From: Deltaproteobacteria bacterium
GTDB lineage: Bacteria; Myxococcota; Kuafuiibacteriia; Kuafuiibacteriales; Kuafuiibacteriaceae
Assembly: GCA_016713425.1 (NCBI GenBank)
Contig: JADJPE010000005.1
Coordinates: 6,422,501 to 6,486,500 of the forward strand
Reading direction: 5' to 3'
Length of the DNA: 64,000 nt
Shown here piece after piece: positions 45,852-53,896 of the stretch. Made by a program: the position numbers and the translations under genes. Under the pieces are notes generated by a model. It worked only from the letters and a program-made list of their open reading frames with translations, searched no databases and was not told the origin of the DNA. Within the stretch, counting starts at the first letter, position 1. The number at the start of each line of letters is the position of its first letter.

Positions 45852-47438
45852 TCAGCGGGCGAATGCACGCGTCAGACCAACCGCCTGCCGATACTCCGCG
45901 ATGTTGAGATCACGCACCGCAGTCGTCCACCCGAGGCGCTCAGCCATCAGATCCGCGACCCGCTCCACCGCTGAAAGTCCTTGATCCTCCGCCAAGAGCG
46001 CCAGCGAAGTTCGACGAACCAAGACGTCCTCGACCGACAGCGCAAGCTCGCGATCCACCGCGTGCACGACCTCGGCGAAAATCGCATCGACATCTGGGCA
46101 TATGCGATCGCGAAGTCGCAGATCGTCCCTCGCGTAGGCCACAACGTCACGCGCCCGAACGCCGTACACGTTGACCAGCCGATCGACGACCGCACGGGGA
46201 AGCGGCGCGTCTTCGGCAAGCTTCGCGGCAAAGTCATCCACGTTCGAGCCCAAATCGCGCGCCCCCGGCAGCATCGTACGCGCCGTGCGCGTCGGCCCGA
46301 CGCGAAGACCGACGAGATCGGCGTACGCATTGACAGCCTCCGCGACCATACGTCGATAGGTTGTCAGTTTTCCGCCGGCGATGGTCAGCATCCGACCATC
46401 CACGAACAATTTGTGCTCGCGCGGTACGTCGGACTCGCTCGCCGCGTCGTCGGCGGCAATCAACGGGCGAAGCCCAACCCAGGCCGCCAAAACATCCTGA
46501 GCCCTAAGGTCACAAGACGGAAAGAAATGATTGGCCGCTTCGAGGAGGTACGCGACGTCGTCGGCCGTGACCTCGAGCTCGTCGGGGTTGCCTTCGAAGT
46601 CGGTATCGGTCGTGCCAATGACCGACCGGCCGCGCCACGGAATCACGAAGAACACGCGACCATCCTGAGGGGCCACCAGGGCGTTCGCATGATGCACCGG
46701 GAGCCGTTCGTGCTTGAGGACAATGTGGACGCCCTTCGTCGGACGCAGGACGGTCCCCTCGATGCGCGCAGCGCGCCGCGTCGCGTCCGTCCAGGGGCCG
46801 GTACAATTCACAATCCCCTTGGCCATGACCGTGTAGAGCCGCTCGGAGAGAAGGTCTTGAAACGTCACCCGGACCGGCCCCGGCCCCTTCAAGCCTTCGA
46901 TCCGAACTACGCGGGCCCGGGTCAAGATCGGCGCTCCAAGCTCCGCCGCGGCCAGCGCGTTCTCGAGCGTGAGTCGGGCGTCGTCCGTCATGCAGTCGTA
47001 GTAGATGATCCCGCCCGTCATCGCCTCCGAACGAAGGAGCGGTTCATGCTCGAGCATCCGTTTCGAGGAGCGAAGCGTGATGTGCCGCTTCTCAACCTTG
47101 AAGAGCGAGAGGCTGTCGTACATCCACAGCCCGACGTCGACCATCCAGAGCGGATGTCGCGCACCCTCGTATACGGGCAAAGCGAAAAGGAGGGGCTTCA
47201 CGAGGTGCGGCGCAACGTGGCGCAGCACCGCGCGCTCGTTCGTACCCTCGAAGACGAGCTTGAATTGATAGTGCTCGAGGTAGCGAAGCCCACCGTGGAT
47301 AAGTTTGCTCGACCGGCTCGACGTCCCAAACGCCAAGTCACGCTGTTCGAGAAGCAGCGGTCGAAGCCCGCGCAGCGCCGCATCATGGGCAACCCCGGCG
47401 CCGTTGATCCCGCCCCCAACGACCACGAGATCGAACAT
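45852..47438 (-). CDS. glpD: FAD-dependent glycerol-3-phosphate dehydrogenase
   Basis: About 528 residues from the ATG at 47438, chosen because the FAD-binding DLVVVGGGINGAGVAHDAAL follows at once; a longer frame upstream adds an unlikely Arg-rich leader. It oxidises glycerol-3-phosphate to dihydroxyacetone phosphate at the membrane and feeds electrons to quinone. GTSSRSSKLIHGGLRYLE near residue 43, NCTGPWTDATRR, IPWRGRSVIGTTDTDFEG and GGKLTTYRRMVAEAV are all conserved, and the C-terminal helical domain is present. It may be the first gene of the operon leading to the CHAT lipoprotein, though that link could be accidental. Confidence 0.93.
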   Translation of the reverse strand: MFDLVVVGGGINGAGVAHDAALRGLRPLLLEQRDLAFGTSSRSSKLIHGGLRYLEHYQFKLVFEGTNERAVLRHVAPHLVKPLLFALPVYEGARHPLWMVDVGLWMYDSLSLFKVEKRHITLRSSKRMLEHEPLLRSEAMTGGIIYYDCMTDDARLTLENALAAAELGAPILTRARVVRIEGLKGPGPVRVTFQDLLSERLYTVMAKGIVNCTGPWTDATRRAARIEGTVLRPTKGVHIVLKHERLPVHHANALVAPQDGRVFFVIPWRGRSVIGTTDTDFEGNPDELEVTADDVAYLLEAANHFFPSCDLRAQDVLAAWVGLRPLIAADDAASESDVPREHKLFVDGRMLTIAGGKLTTYRRMVAEAVNAYADLVGLRVGPTRTARTMLPGARDLGSNVDDFAAKLAEDAPLPRAVVDRLVNVYGVRARDVVAYARDDLRLRDRICPDVDAIFAEVVHAVDRELALSVEDVLVRRTSLALLAEDQGLSAVERVADLMAERLGWTTAVRDLNIAEYRQAVGLTRAFAR

Positions 47439-47660
47439 GCCAGACCCAACCTCTTCGAGCACGGCCGACCGCCGCCGACCATCAAAGAGATGCGCGTGCT
47501 TCACACCTGAGTCCTGCGGCACTTCGCCTCCGCCCCCATCGCAGGAAAGCCTCTTTTCTGCGAGAAGTCTAGGCCTAGCACGCATCGAGGGCGGAGCCCG
47601 GTGCCCGCGCCACACCCATCACCGCGAGGCTCAAGTCGGTCTCGACGACGTCTCAACTCG

Positions 47661-47712
47661 GTCAAACGGATCGGCCCCGCGGTCAAGTCAAACGGATCGG
47701 CCCCGCGGTCGG
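47661..47712. repeat. 26-bp duplication including the stop of the HD-GYP-like gene
   Basis: Two 26-bp copies (47661-47686, 47687-47712) are identical over 24 bases. The complement of the stop codon (47683-47685) lies in the first copy, so the last codons and stop have been duplicated. Confidence 0.95.
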
Positions 47713-49170
47713 ATCGAGCACCTTGATCGGCTGGATCGCCATCACCTTCATGAAGATTCGGAGCAAGACAGGATCGAACTTGTACTTCATCTCACCCGAC
47801 ATCAGCGCAAGGCCGACCTCCGGCCCGTACGAATCCCGGAACGGGCGCTTCGACGTTAGCGCATCGTAGGTCTCGGAAATCGCGATGATCTTCCCGAAGA
47901 GCCCGAGCCCCATCTTAGGCATGACAAGCTCGAGATCGCCCGTCTCGTTCTTCCGCGGAATGGCGAAGTCGACCTTGCTCTCATACGTCGCCACGATCCG
48001 CCGCATGGTCGACTTGTCGAGACCCCGGACGGAGAGGATCTTCTTCGCCGACGCAAGCGGGAACAGATCGATCTGAGCGCGCTGCTCTCGCGTCAGTCGT
48101 TCCTTCTCGGCCAGCGTCGATTCCGGAACATCGATGAGGCCGAGCTGGGAGAACAAGGCCGCCATTCCAAGCTCGAGGAGCTGGCGGCGATCGAGCCCGA
48201 GCTCTGAGCCAAAGACGATCGACAGCAGGCATGTGTTGACCGAATGATACGGGAGGTAGTCGGTCTCAGCCCGCGTCGTCGTCATGCCCAGGAAGTGAGT
48301 GCGTTCCTCTCGGCAAAGGTCGACCAGGTCTTGCACCAACCGCGCCGCCTTCGCAAAGGGGATGGACGTGTCGTGCGCCTTGAGGCGCTCGAGGTACACA
48401 CGCATGAAGAACACGCAACGTGCGTACACGGTCATGAGGTACTTCTTGCGATCGACGCGCTGATCGAGCTGAGGTTCCGCATCGAGCTTGTCGAGCAGCT
48501 CCTTGACCTTCTGGTAGCGCTGAATGAGGAGCTTCGACTTCTTGGCCGTATCCTCGCCATCGGCGCGCAGTGCGCTCTCCATCGAACCGGCGAAGATCTG
48601 CAGGAAGTTCCGAATATCCTGCGTGGTGACCGAGTGGGACGTCGAAAAACCGCCCATATCGCGGCGTTTGAACTCATTGGTCAAGAACTGGATATTCTCC
48701 AGCTCCGAGAAGTCGAACCGGACGGCGACACGATTGATGTAGATCGAAGTGTCGGCGGCTTGAACATCGATACGCCGATCGAGCGCGACCACACTGTTCA
48801 TGTCTTGGCGAAGACTTTCGATCGGCTTCAGGAAGATCTGATTGTCGGGCGCGTGAATTTTAACGTTTCGCACCAACATGTAGAGCTGTGATGCGATCTT
48901 CTTTCCGAGCTGCTGAAGCGTCGCCTCCCGGCGCGATCGCCCTTCATTCGATGTCAAGCCCGGTCGCTCAGCGCCGCCATCGTCCGCGCCTCGAACCACG
49001 GTACGCTGCGCACCCAATCCGCCCGATTCGCTCGCGCCGAGGCCAGCGCGATCCTCGGCCGCCCTCGCTTGCGCGAGAAGCTCTTCGCGCGAAACGTCGG
49101 GCGAAGTGCCTCGAATACCGCCACCGCTCCCGGCCGGCCGCAGGCTCGGCTTCGACGGATGCTCGGCCAT
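47683..49170 (-). CDS. Degenerate HD-GYP-domain protein
   Basis: At 495 residues this has a disordered, charged N-terminus (1-85), a middle helical domain and a C-terminal HD-GYP-like fold. The later signature region is kept (IIAISETYDALTSKRPFRDSYGP near 430), but the catalytic positions are changed: the HD of the HDxGK motif becomes SQ in ALFSQLGLIDVPES, and the GYP element is not recognisable, being replaced around LFPLASAKKI. It is therefore unlikely to cut c-di-GMP and may bind it or act as a scaffold. Its ATG overlaps the stop of the HEAT-repeat gene (TGATG), so the two are translationally coupled. Confidence 0.78.
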   Translation of the reverse strand: MAEHPSKPSLRPAGSGGGIRGTSPDVSREELLAQARAAEDRAGLGASESGGLGAQRTVVRGADDGGAERPGLTSNEGRSRREATLQQLGKKIASQLYMLVRNVKIHAPDNQIFLKPIESLRQDMNSVVALDRRIDVQAADTSIYINRVAVRFDFSELENIQFLTNEFKRRDMGGFSTSHSVTTQDIRNFLQIFAGSMESALRADGEDTAKKSKLLIQRYQKVKELLDKLDAEPQLDQRVDRKKYLMTVYARCVFFMRVYLERLKAHDTSIPFAKAARLVQDLVDLCREERTHFLGMTTTRAETDYLPYHSVNTCLLSIVFGSELGLDRRQLLELGMAALFSQLGLIDVPESTLAEKERLTREQRAQIDLFPLASAKKILSVRGLDKSTMRRIVATYESKVDFAIPRKNETGDLELVMPKMGLGLFGKIIAISETYDALTSKRPFRDSYGPEVGLALMSGEMKYKFDPVLLRIFMKVMAIQPIKVLDPTAGPIRLT

Positions 49171-51338
49171 CAGGCGCCCCTCCCTCGACCACGATCCTCG
49201 CCGCGAGCCACGCCGCGTTCAGGACTGCGCGAGCCAGGGCTCTGGCCATGGCCTCCGTCCTCGACGTGCTCGGCGTGCTCGGCGTGCTCGGCGTCGTCGG
49301 CGTCGTCGGCGTCATCGACATCATCGCCCGCCGATGGATCGCGATCGCCTACGAATGCGCGGCCAACGGAACCCGCATTGGCCGCCTTCTTCTCGAGTCG
49401 AGCCTTGACCCGAAGGGCCGCGGTCTGCGCGAACTGCCTGATCTCCTTCGAGTGCGCCGAATTCTGGACCTCGTCGGCCAACCGATGAAAGGCCTCGAGT
49501 GTGCCAAACGCCTGAAGCCCGACCAACGCCATCTGCTTGGTCTCATTCACCCGGGCGCGAGAGAACAAACCAGCCCGTTGCTCGAGCAGACCGGCGAGGA
49601 AGCTGAACGCCGTCGGCTTCCGCGTCTCGCCCAGCGCGCTCGCGATCGCGGAACGCTCTCGCTGATCCATCCCGGGGTAATCGGAGGACTGCATGAGGCG
49701 CATCAACGCCGAGCAGCCGCGATCGGGGGCTCGCACGGCCAGCGCGCGATACGCCGCGATACGTACCTGGATTTCGGAATCCGTGAGCGTCTTCTCGATG
49801 TAGCGGAGCGCTTCGGGTTCCGGCGTCCGAGCCAGGATCTTGAGGCCTTCGAGCCGTACCATCAGGTTCGGATGCTCGAGACATCGCGCAAACAGGCTGG
49901 CTCGGTCCGGCGGGGCGATGCGATGGATGATGGTGAGCATGTCGCGAACCACTTGCGAGGCATTGGAGCTCAAGCGGCGAGCAAAGACCTCGCAATGATG
50001 CTGACCAACGGTTACCAGAACATCGACCAGAATTCGACGGGCCGCCGAACGCTCCGTCGACGCGAGCATGTCGGTCAGCTTGATGACCTCCTCATCGCTC
50101 GCGAGGAGCAGATAGGCCCTGACCGCCTGCTCGTCGAGATTGTTCGAAAGCGCAAGATACTGCCCGACGGCGTCCAGGCGCTGCGACTCGACCATGCGTC
50201 GACGAAACGCGGTCGCGATCCGCTGGATGAGGAGTGATTGGGCAGCGCCGAGGCGCTTGGCGCGAACGGCTTCGAACCGCTGCGAAAGCGCGACGGCGCC
50301 TTTGATGTCCTCGGAGACGAGGAGGGAATCCAGGACCTGCGTGAATGAGTCCAGCATCAGATCGAAGTCGTCGGACGAGGCGTCGAGCTCCAGGATCTGA
50401 AAAAGGATGAGTACCGTCTTCGCGAAGAGACGTCGCCGCTCTTCGTGGTCGAGATCCTCTTGGAACTTCTTCTTCTCCTCGGGCGAAGCGGTACGCCCCG
50501 AGATGATCCCACCACGGATCTGATCGATGTCCGAAAGCTCGAGTTCCAAATCCTCGGGGGAGAGCCGAGCAAAGCGCGTAAAATCTTCGGTCGTCGCGCG
50601 CATGCGGTTACGAAGAAAGCCGACGATCTTGTCGACTTCGAGCTCGACTTCACGCTCCGAGAGCTGCCCAAGCGCGAAGCCCTCGATGACGACGTACTCG
50701 ATGGACCTAAACTCCTCCTTCCACAGGCGCGTGACCCAATCTTCCTGAAAGCGCGAGAGCTCACTGACGTCGGTGGTCGTCAACAACACGAAGCGCAGAA
50801 GCTCGTCGAGCGAGAGCCCCTTGCGAAAAACGAGGAATCGCACGCCGTCCCGAAAGAACCGATAGGTTAGATTCTCGTTTGCCTGGTCCTCGTAGATGAC
50901 CTGTTGGCGATATTCGAGCGTATATGGGCCAAGCTTGAGCGGAAGAAGAGCCTCTTGCTCGAGGAACGTGCTCAGCGCCTTGTACGCGGGTTCAAGAAAC
51001 TCCCCATATCGCGTGTCGGCATGTCGGTAGATCCGGATGTTCTTGATCCCGCGGTTCAGGAGCTGGAAAACCTCGGCGACTTGCTCCGCGAGACGGCGAA
51101 GCTCAGAATCCACCGCCGCACCGCCGGCCCCAGCCGACGGTACCGACGCGGCGCCCAATGCATCGGCGGCTCCGACACCAGCCGCACCAGCCGCGCCAGC
51201 CGCACCAGCCGCACCCGGGATCTGCTTGGCAGCCGCCGACGCCCGGTCGCCGACCCCAGCGTGCGCGTCGCCGTCGAGATCGAGGTCGAGGGCGAGTTCC
51301 GGGCTCAAAGGCTGCGTGGTCGGCGGCTCGGAGGACAA
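49170..51338 (-). CDS. HEAT-repeat protein coupled to the HD-GYP-like gene
   Basis: This protein is about 722 residues from a probable TTG start. The N-terminal ~70 residues are low-complexity with an Ala-Ala-Gly tract. The middle part shares ideas with the downstream partner: NRGIKNIRIYRHADTRYGEF near residue 95 resembles its RNVKIHAPDNQIFLKP segment. HEAT-type helical pairs occupy about 430-640 (HPNLMVRLEGLKILARTPEP, SEIQVRIAAYRALAVRAPD). The tail is acidic with Asp-Asp-Ala/Glu-His-Ala repeats. The shared N-terminal module in both coupled proteins suggests they form a complex (inference). No catalytic motif was found. Confidence 0.78.
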   Translation of the reverse strand: MSSEPPTTQPLSPELALDLDLDGDAHAGVGDRASAAAKQIPGAAGAAGAAGAAGVGAADALGAASVPSAGAGGAAVDSELRRLAEQVAEVFQLLNRGIKNIRIYRHADTRYGEFLEPAYKALSTFLEQEALLPLKLGPYTLEYRQQVIYEDQANENLTYRFFRDGVRFLVFRKGLSLDELLRFVLLTTTDVSELSRFQEDWVTRLWKEEFRSIEYVVIEGFALGQLSEREVELEVDKIVGFLRNRMRATTEDFTRFARLSPEDLELELSDIDQIRGGIISGRTASPEEKKKFQEDLDHEERRRLFAKTVLILFQILELDASSDDFDLMLDSFTQVLDSLLVSEDIKGAVALSQRFEAVRAKRLGAAQSLLIQRIATAFRRRMVESQRLDAVGQYLALSNNLDEQAVRAYLLLASDEEVIKLTDMLASTERSAARRILVDVLVTVGQHHCEVFARRLSSNASQVVRDMLTIIHRIAPPDRASLFARCLEHPNLMVRLEGLKILARTPEPEALRYIEKTLTDSEIQVRIAAYRALAVRAPDRGCSALMRLMQSSDYPGMDQRERSAIASALGETRKPTAFSFLAGLLEQRAGLFSRARVNETKQMALVGLQAFGTLEAFHRLADEVQNSAHSKEIRQFAQTAALRVKARLEKKAANAGSVGRAFVGDRDPSAGDDVDDADDADDAEHAEHAEHVEDGGHGQSPGSRSPERGVARGEDRGRGRGA
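49262..49326 (-). repeat. 9-bp repeats (Asp-Asp-Ala / Glu-His-Ala) in the HEAT protein tail
   Basis: Seven 9-bp units of the type gtgctcggc or gtcgtcggc encode acidic triplets near the C-terminus of the HEAT protein. Confidence 0.88.
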
Positions 51339-51409
51339 TCTGCGGCCATGTTACCGAGCCAAGCACCCAGAGTCGACTGGCCGGCCATGGACAGGAACGC
51401 AGTTTCGGA

Positions 51410-52192
51410 TCAGCGATCCTGAAGCTTGGCCTTCAGCGCCGCCAACGAGTCCTCGACCGCGCTGTCGGTCTCGCGCCGCTCAGGGTCAGGCGCGGCGCCC
51501 GCATCCGAACCGGCCGAACCTTGGCCTGACGGGAGTTGCGCACGCATCTTCGCCTTGAGCGCCTTCAGCGCCTGGTCGGCATCGGCCTGTTCGATCGATG
51601 AAAGGTCGAGCAGATCGGGGTTGCGTTCTGAGATGATCTCGGCCTCGACCTCGGCCCGAATCACCTTGTCCTCCATTCGGTCGAAAGCCTCGAGCGCCGA
51701 AGCCGCGCTGTTGCTTGCTCGGTTCGTCGCCCCCACACGCGCGCCCTTGGCCTGAGCCGTCGCCTGACGGGCGAGCAACGCGGCCCGACGCGCCGGTGCT
51801 TCAGCCAGACGCCGATCGAGCTCACGCTCGGCGATCTCGAGCTGCTTGATCTGGCCTTCTTGCTCGACCGCCGCCGCGCCCTCGATCTTGGCCTGTGATT
51901 CGGCCGCCAGCTTCATCTCGAGCAATCGCCGCGCTAGATCGTCATCGCCCGCCTGGACAGCCTGCATCGCCTTGCGCTCGATGCCCTCGGCGTCTTTCAG
52001 CGCCTTGTCGCGCCGTTTCTCGAGGAGTCTCTGCTGCGTTTTCGCCTCGAGAATCGCATCGCGTGCCTCCGAGCGGCCGCGGCGCATATCCTCAATCGCC
52101 TGGTCAAGCATCTTCTCAGGATTCTCGGCCTTCTCCAGAAGCGCGTTGAGGTTGGACTCGAGGACCTTCGAAATTCGGCTGAGAATACCCAT
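51410..52192 (-). CDS. pspA: Phage shock protein A (PspA/IM30 family)
   Basis: This 260-residue ESCRT-III-like protein protects membranes. MGILSRISKVLESNLNALLE is the typical amphipathic first helix, then ENPEKMLDQAIEDMRRG and a long coiled coil (about 25-220) follow. The C-terminal ~40 residues are a variable Ala/Gly/Pro linker with a short helix SLAALKAKLQ. The start is ATG preceded by GAGAGAG. It is divergent from the small zinc-ribbon gene. No pspB/C/F is adjacent, so regulation is not sigma-54/PspF-based from what can be seen. Confidence 0.93.
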   Translation of the reverse strand: MGILSRISKVLESNLNALLEKAENPEKMLDQAIEDMRRGRSEARDAILEAKTQQRLLEKRRDKALKDAEGIERKAMQAVQAGDDDLARRLLEMKLAAESQAKIEGAAAVEQEGQIKQLEIAERELDRRLAEAPARRAALLARQATAQAKGARVGATNRASNSAASALEAFDRMEDKVIRAEVEAEIISERNPDLLDLSSIEQADADQALKALKAKMRAQLPSGQGSAGSDAGAAPDPERRETDSAVEDSLAALKAKLQDR

Positions 52193-52249
52193 TCGGCTGC
52201 TCTCTCGGGTCTCAAACGCGGGAGCTTCGGGGGTTCTTCCCTTCCGCTG

Positions 52250-52259
52250 AACCTAGGTT
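52250..52259. promoter_or_regulatory. Candidate site: palindrome aacctaggtt between pspA and the zinc-ribbon gene
   Basis: A perfect 10-bp palindrome lies in the 143-base divergent gap, about 58 bases upstream of pspA and 76 upstream of the opposite gene. No regulator can be named. Confidence 0.25.
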
Positions 52260-52335
52260 CATTGCAGTTCGAAGACCGACCCTCTTCTTCTAGCTTGATC
52301 CCCCGCTGGATCCAATCTACTCCGGGTGGATACAT

Positions 52336-52779
52336 ATGGTCCTTCGGAGAAAAAGCTACAAGGCGGGCGACGAAGTCGACTCCAAGTGCACGAAATGCAA
52401 GATGGTTCTCGCGCATACCATCGTGGCCATGGTCGGTGAGCAGATCGCCCGCGTGCAGTGCAACACCTGCAACGGGGAGCACGCCTACCGTGCACCGCCA
52501 AGCGCGAGCGAGGCCACCGCCAAGAAGCGGCGCGCGGAGCGAAAAGCAAGCACCCTGGAGCGCGGTGCACGCGGATCATCCTCGGACTACGAGGTGATGA
52601 CGAAGGGCCGCGACCTATCCAAGCCCGTGCCTTACTCCATCAAGATGGGACTCAGCGCCGACGACGTCATCGAGCATCCCACCTTCGGGATCGGGTTCGT
52701 GACCGACTTGAAGGAAGGGAGCAAGGCGCACGTCCTTTTTCCCGAAGGCGGTCGCATCCTGATCTATGGTCGAGCCTAA
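52336..52779 (+). CDS. Zinc-ribbon protein with Tudor-like C-terminus
   Basis: This 147-residue protein has an N-terminal zinc ribbon (SKCTKCKMVLAHTIVAMV and then QCNTCNGEHAY, two CxxC pairs 21 residues apart). A basic linker follows, then a C-terminal segment VIEHPTFGIGFVTDLKEG with ending HVLFPEGGRILIYG. The latter resembles the small Tudor/SH3-like fold at the end of UvrD/PcrA helicases that contacts RNA polymerase. This suggests a nucleic-acid or RNA-polymerase-linked role (inference). Its 3' end overlaps truD by 14 bases in another frame, so the two are likely co-expressed. Confidence 0.72.
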   Translation: MVLRRKSYKAGDEVDSKCTKCKMVLAHTIVAMVGEQIARVQCNTCNGEHAYRAPPSASEATAKKRRAERKASTLERGARGSSSDYEVMTKGRDLSKPVPYSIKMGLSADDVIEHPTFGIGFVTDLKEGSKAHVLFPEGGRILIYGRA

Positions 52780-53896
52780 GAGGCCGCGCCTCACGCGCGC
52801 GCTCGAGGGCTCAGGCGGGCGCCTCAAGCCTCTGCCCGCCGCATTCGTTGTGCGAGAGCGACTCGCCTACGCCCCCGAGGGCGTCGGTACACACGCTTTC
52901 GTACGCATCGAAAAGACGGACCTCGATACACTTCAGGTCGCACGCATGCTCGCCCAGTCCCTTGGGCTCCCGCCGCGCGACCCGGGCATTGGCTTTGCGG
53001 GCATGAAGGATCGACACTCGGTCGCGGAGCAGTGGTTTTCTTGTCCCTGGCGCGAGGATCTCGAAGCGACTCTTGGGGGGCTCGAGTCGGCTTCTCTTCG
53101 CATCTTGGAAGTTCAACGCCATCCGCACAAGCTGAGGCGAGGACACGCGACGTCGAACTGGTTCTCGATCGAGATCAGCGACGTACCCGCGGGCGGCCTA
53201 GATCGCGCGCGTGCCGTGGTCGAGGCGTTGCGAAAGACGGGTGTCCCGAACGCCTTCGGCCCGCAACGGTTCGGCCGCGATCGCGCAAATGCCGATCATG
53301 CACGTGCTTGGTTGAGCGGCGAGGCCCGTCCACCGCGTGACCGGCGACTGCGCGATCTCTTTTCATCGGCGCTCCAGTCGGAGGTCTTCAACGCAATTCT
53401 GAGCGAACGCATCACGCGCGATCTCTTCGATCGCTTCATTCTCGGCGACATCGCAAAAAAACATGCATCGGGCGGTCTCTTCACGGTCGAAGACCTCGAG
53501 ACCGACAACGCACGCGCCGCCCATCTCGAGATCTCACCGACCGGCCCCCTGCCCGGCAGCAAATCCCGCCTCCCGACCGGCTCGGCGCTCGCATTCGAAC
53601 AAGAGGTGCTCACATCCTTCGGACTATCGGAGAACGATGTCCGTCGACTCGGACCGGGAACCCGCCGCCCCATCCGGTTCCCACTTGAGGACTGCGTCGT
53701 GCGCGCCAGCGCCTCCGCGGACGCGAACGTGAACTCGAACTCGAACGCGGACGCGGGGAACGGCGGCCCCACCGGCAGCTACCGCGTCGAGGTGACTCTG
53801 CCAAGCGGCGCCTACGCAACTGTTTTGTTGGATGAGATCGTCAAACCAACCGAGGGTCACTTCGACCGAACGTGGTCGCAGGTCGATGATTCCTAG
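52766..53896 (+). CDS. truD: tRNA pseudouridine synthase D
   Basis: This 376-residue enzyme makes pseudouridine 13 in tRNA-Glu. The catalytic motif GFAGMKDRHSVAEQWFS is near residue 73, with the Asp in KDRH. HPHKLRRGHATSNWFSI and PNAFGPQRFGRDRANADHA are also conserved, and the inserted TRUD domain is present but short. An extra Asn/Ala/Ser/Asp stretch (about 53707-53770) interrupts the C-terminal part. It overlaps the zinc-ribbon gene. Its stop and that of the convergent dehydrogenase gene share one CTAG palindrome. Confidence 0.93.
   Translation: MVEPKRPRLTRALEGSGGRLKPLPAAFVVRERLAYAPEGVGTHAFVRIEKTDLDTLQVARMLAQSLGLPPRDPGIGFAGMKDRHSVAEQWFSCPWREDLEATLGGLESASLRILEVQRHPHKLRRGHATSNWFSIEISDVPAGGLDRARAVVEALRKTGVPNAFGPQRFGRDRANADHARAWLSGEARPPRDRRLRDLFSSALQSEVFNAILSERITRDLFDRFILGDIAKKHASGGLFTVEDLETDNARAAHLEISPTGPLPGSKSRLPTGSALAFEQEVLTSFGLSENDVRRLGPGTRRPIRFPLEDCVVRASASADANVNSNSNADAGNGGPTGSYRVEVTLPSGAYATVLLDEIVKPTEGHFDRTWSQVDDS

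Noticed and set aside
45981..47510. 509-codon plus-strand open frame over glpD
   Set aside because: Antisense shadow; glpD has all its conserved motifs on the minus strand.
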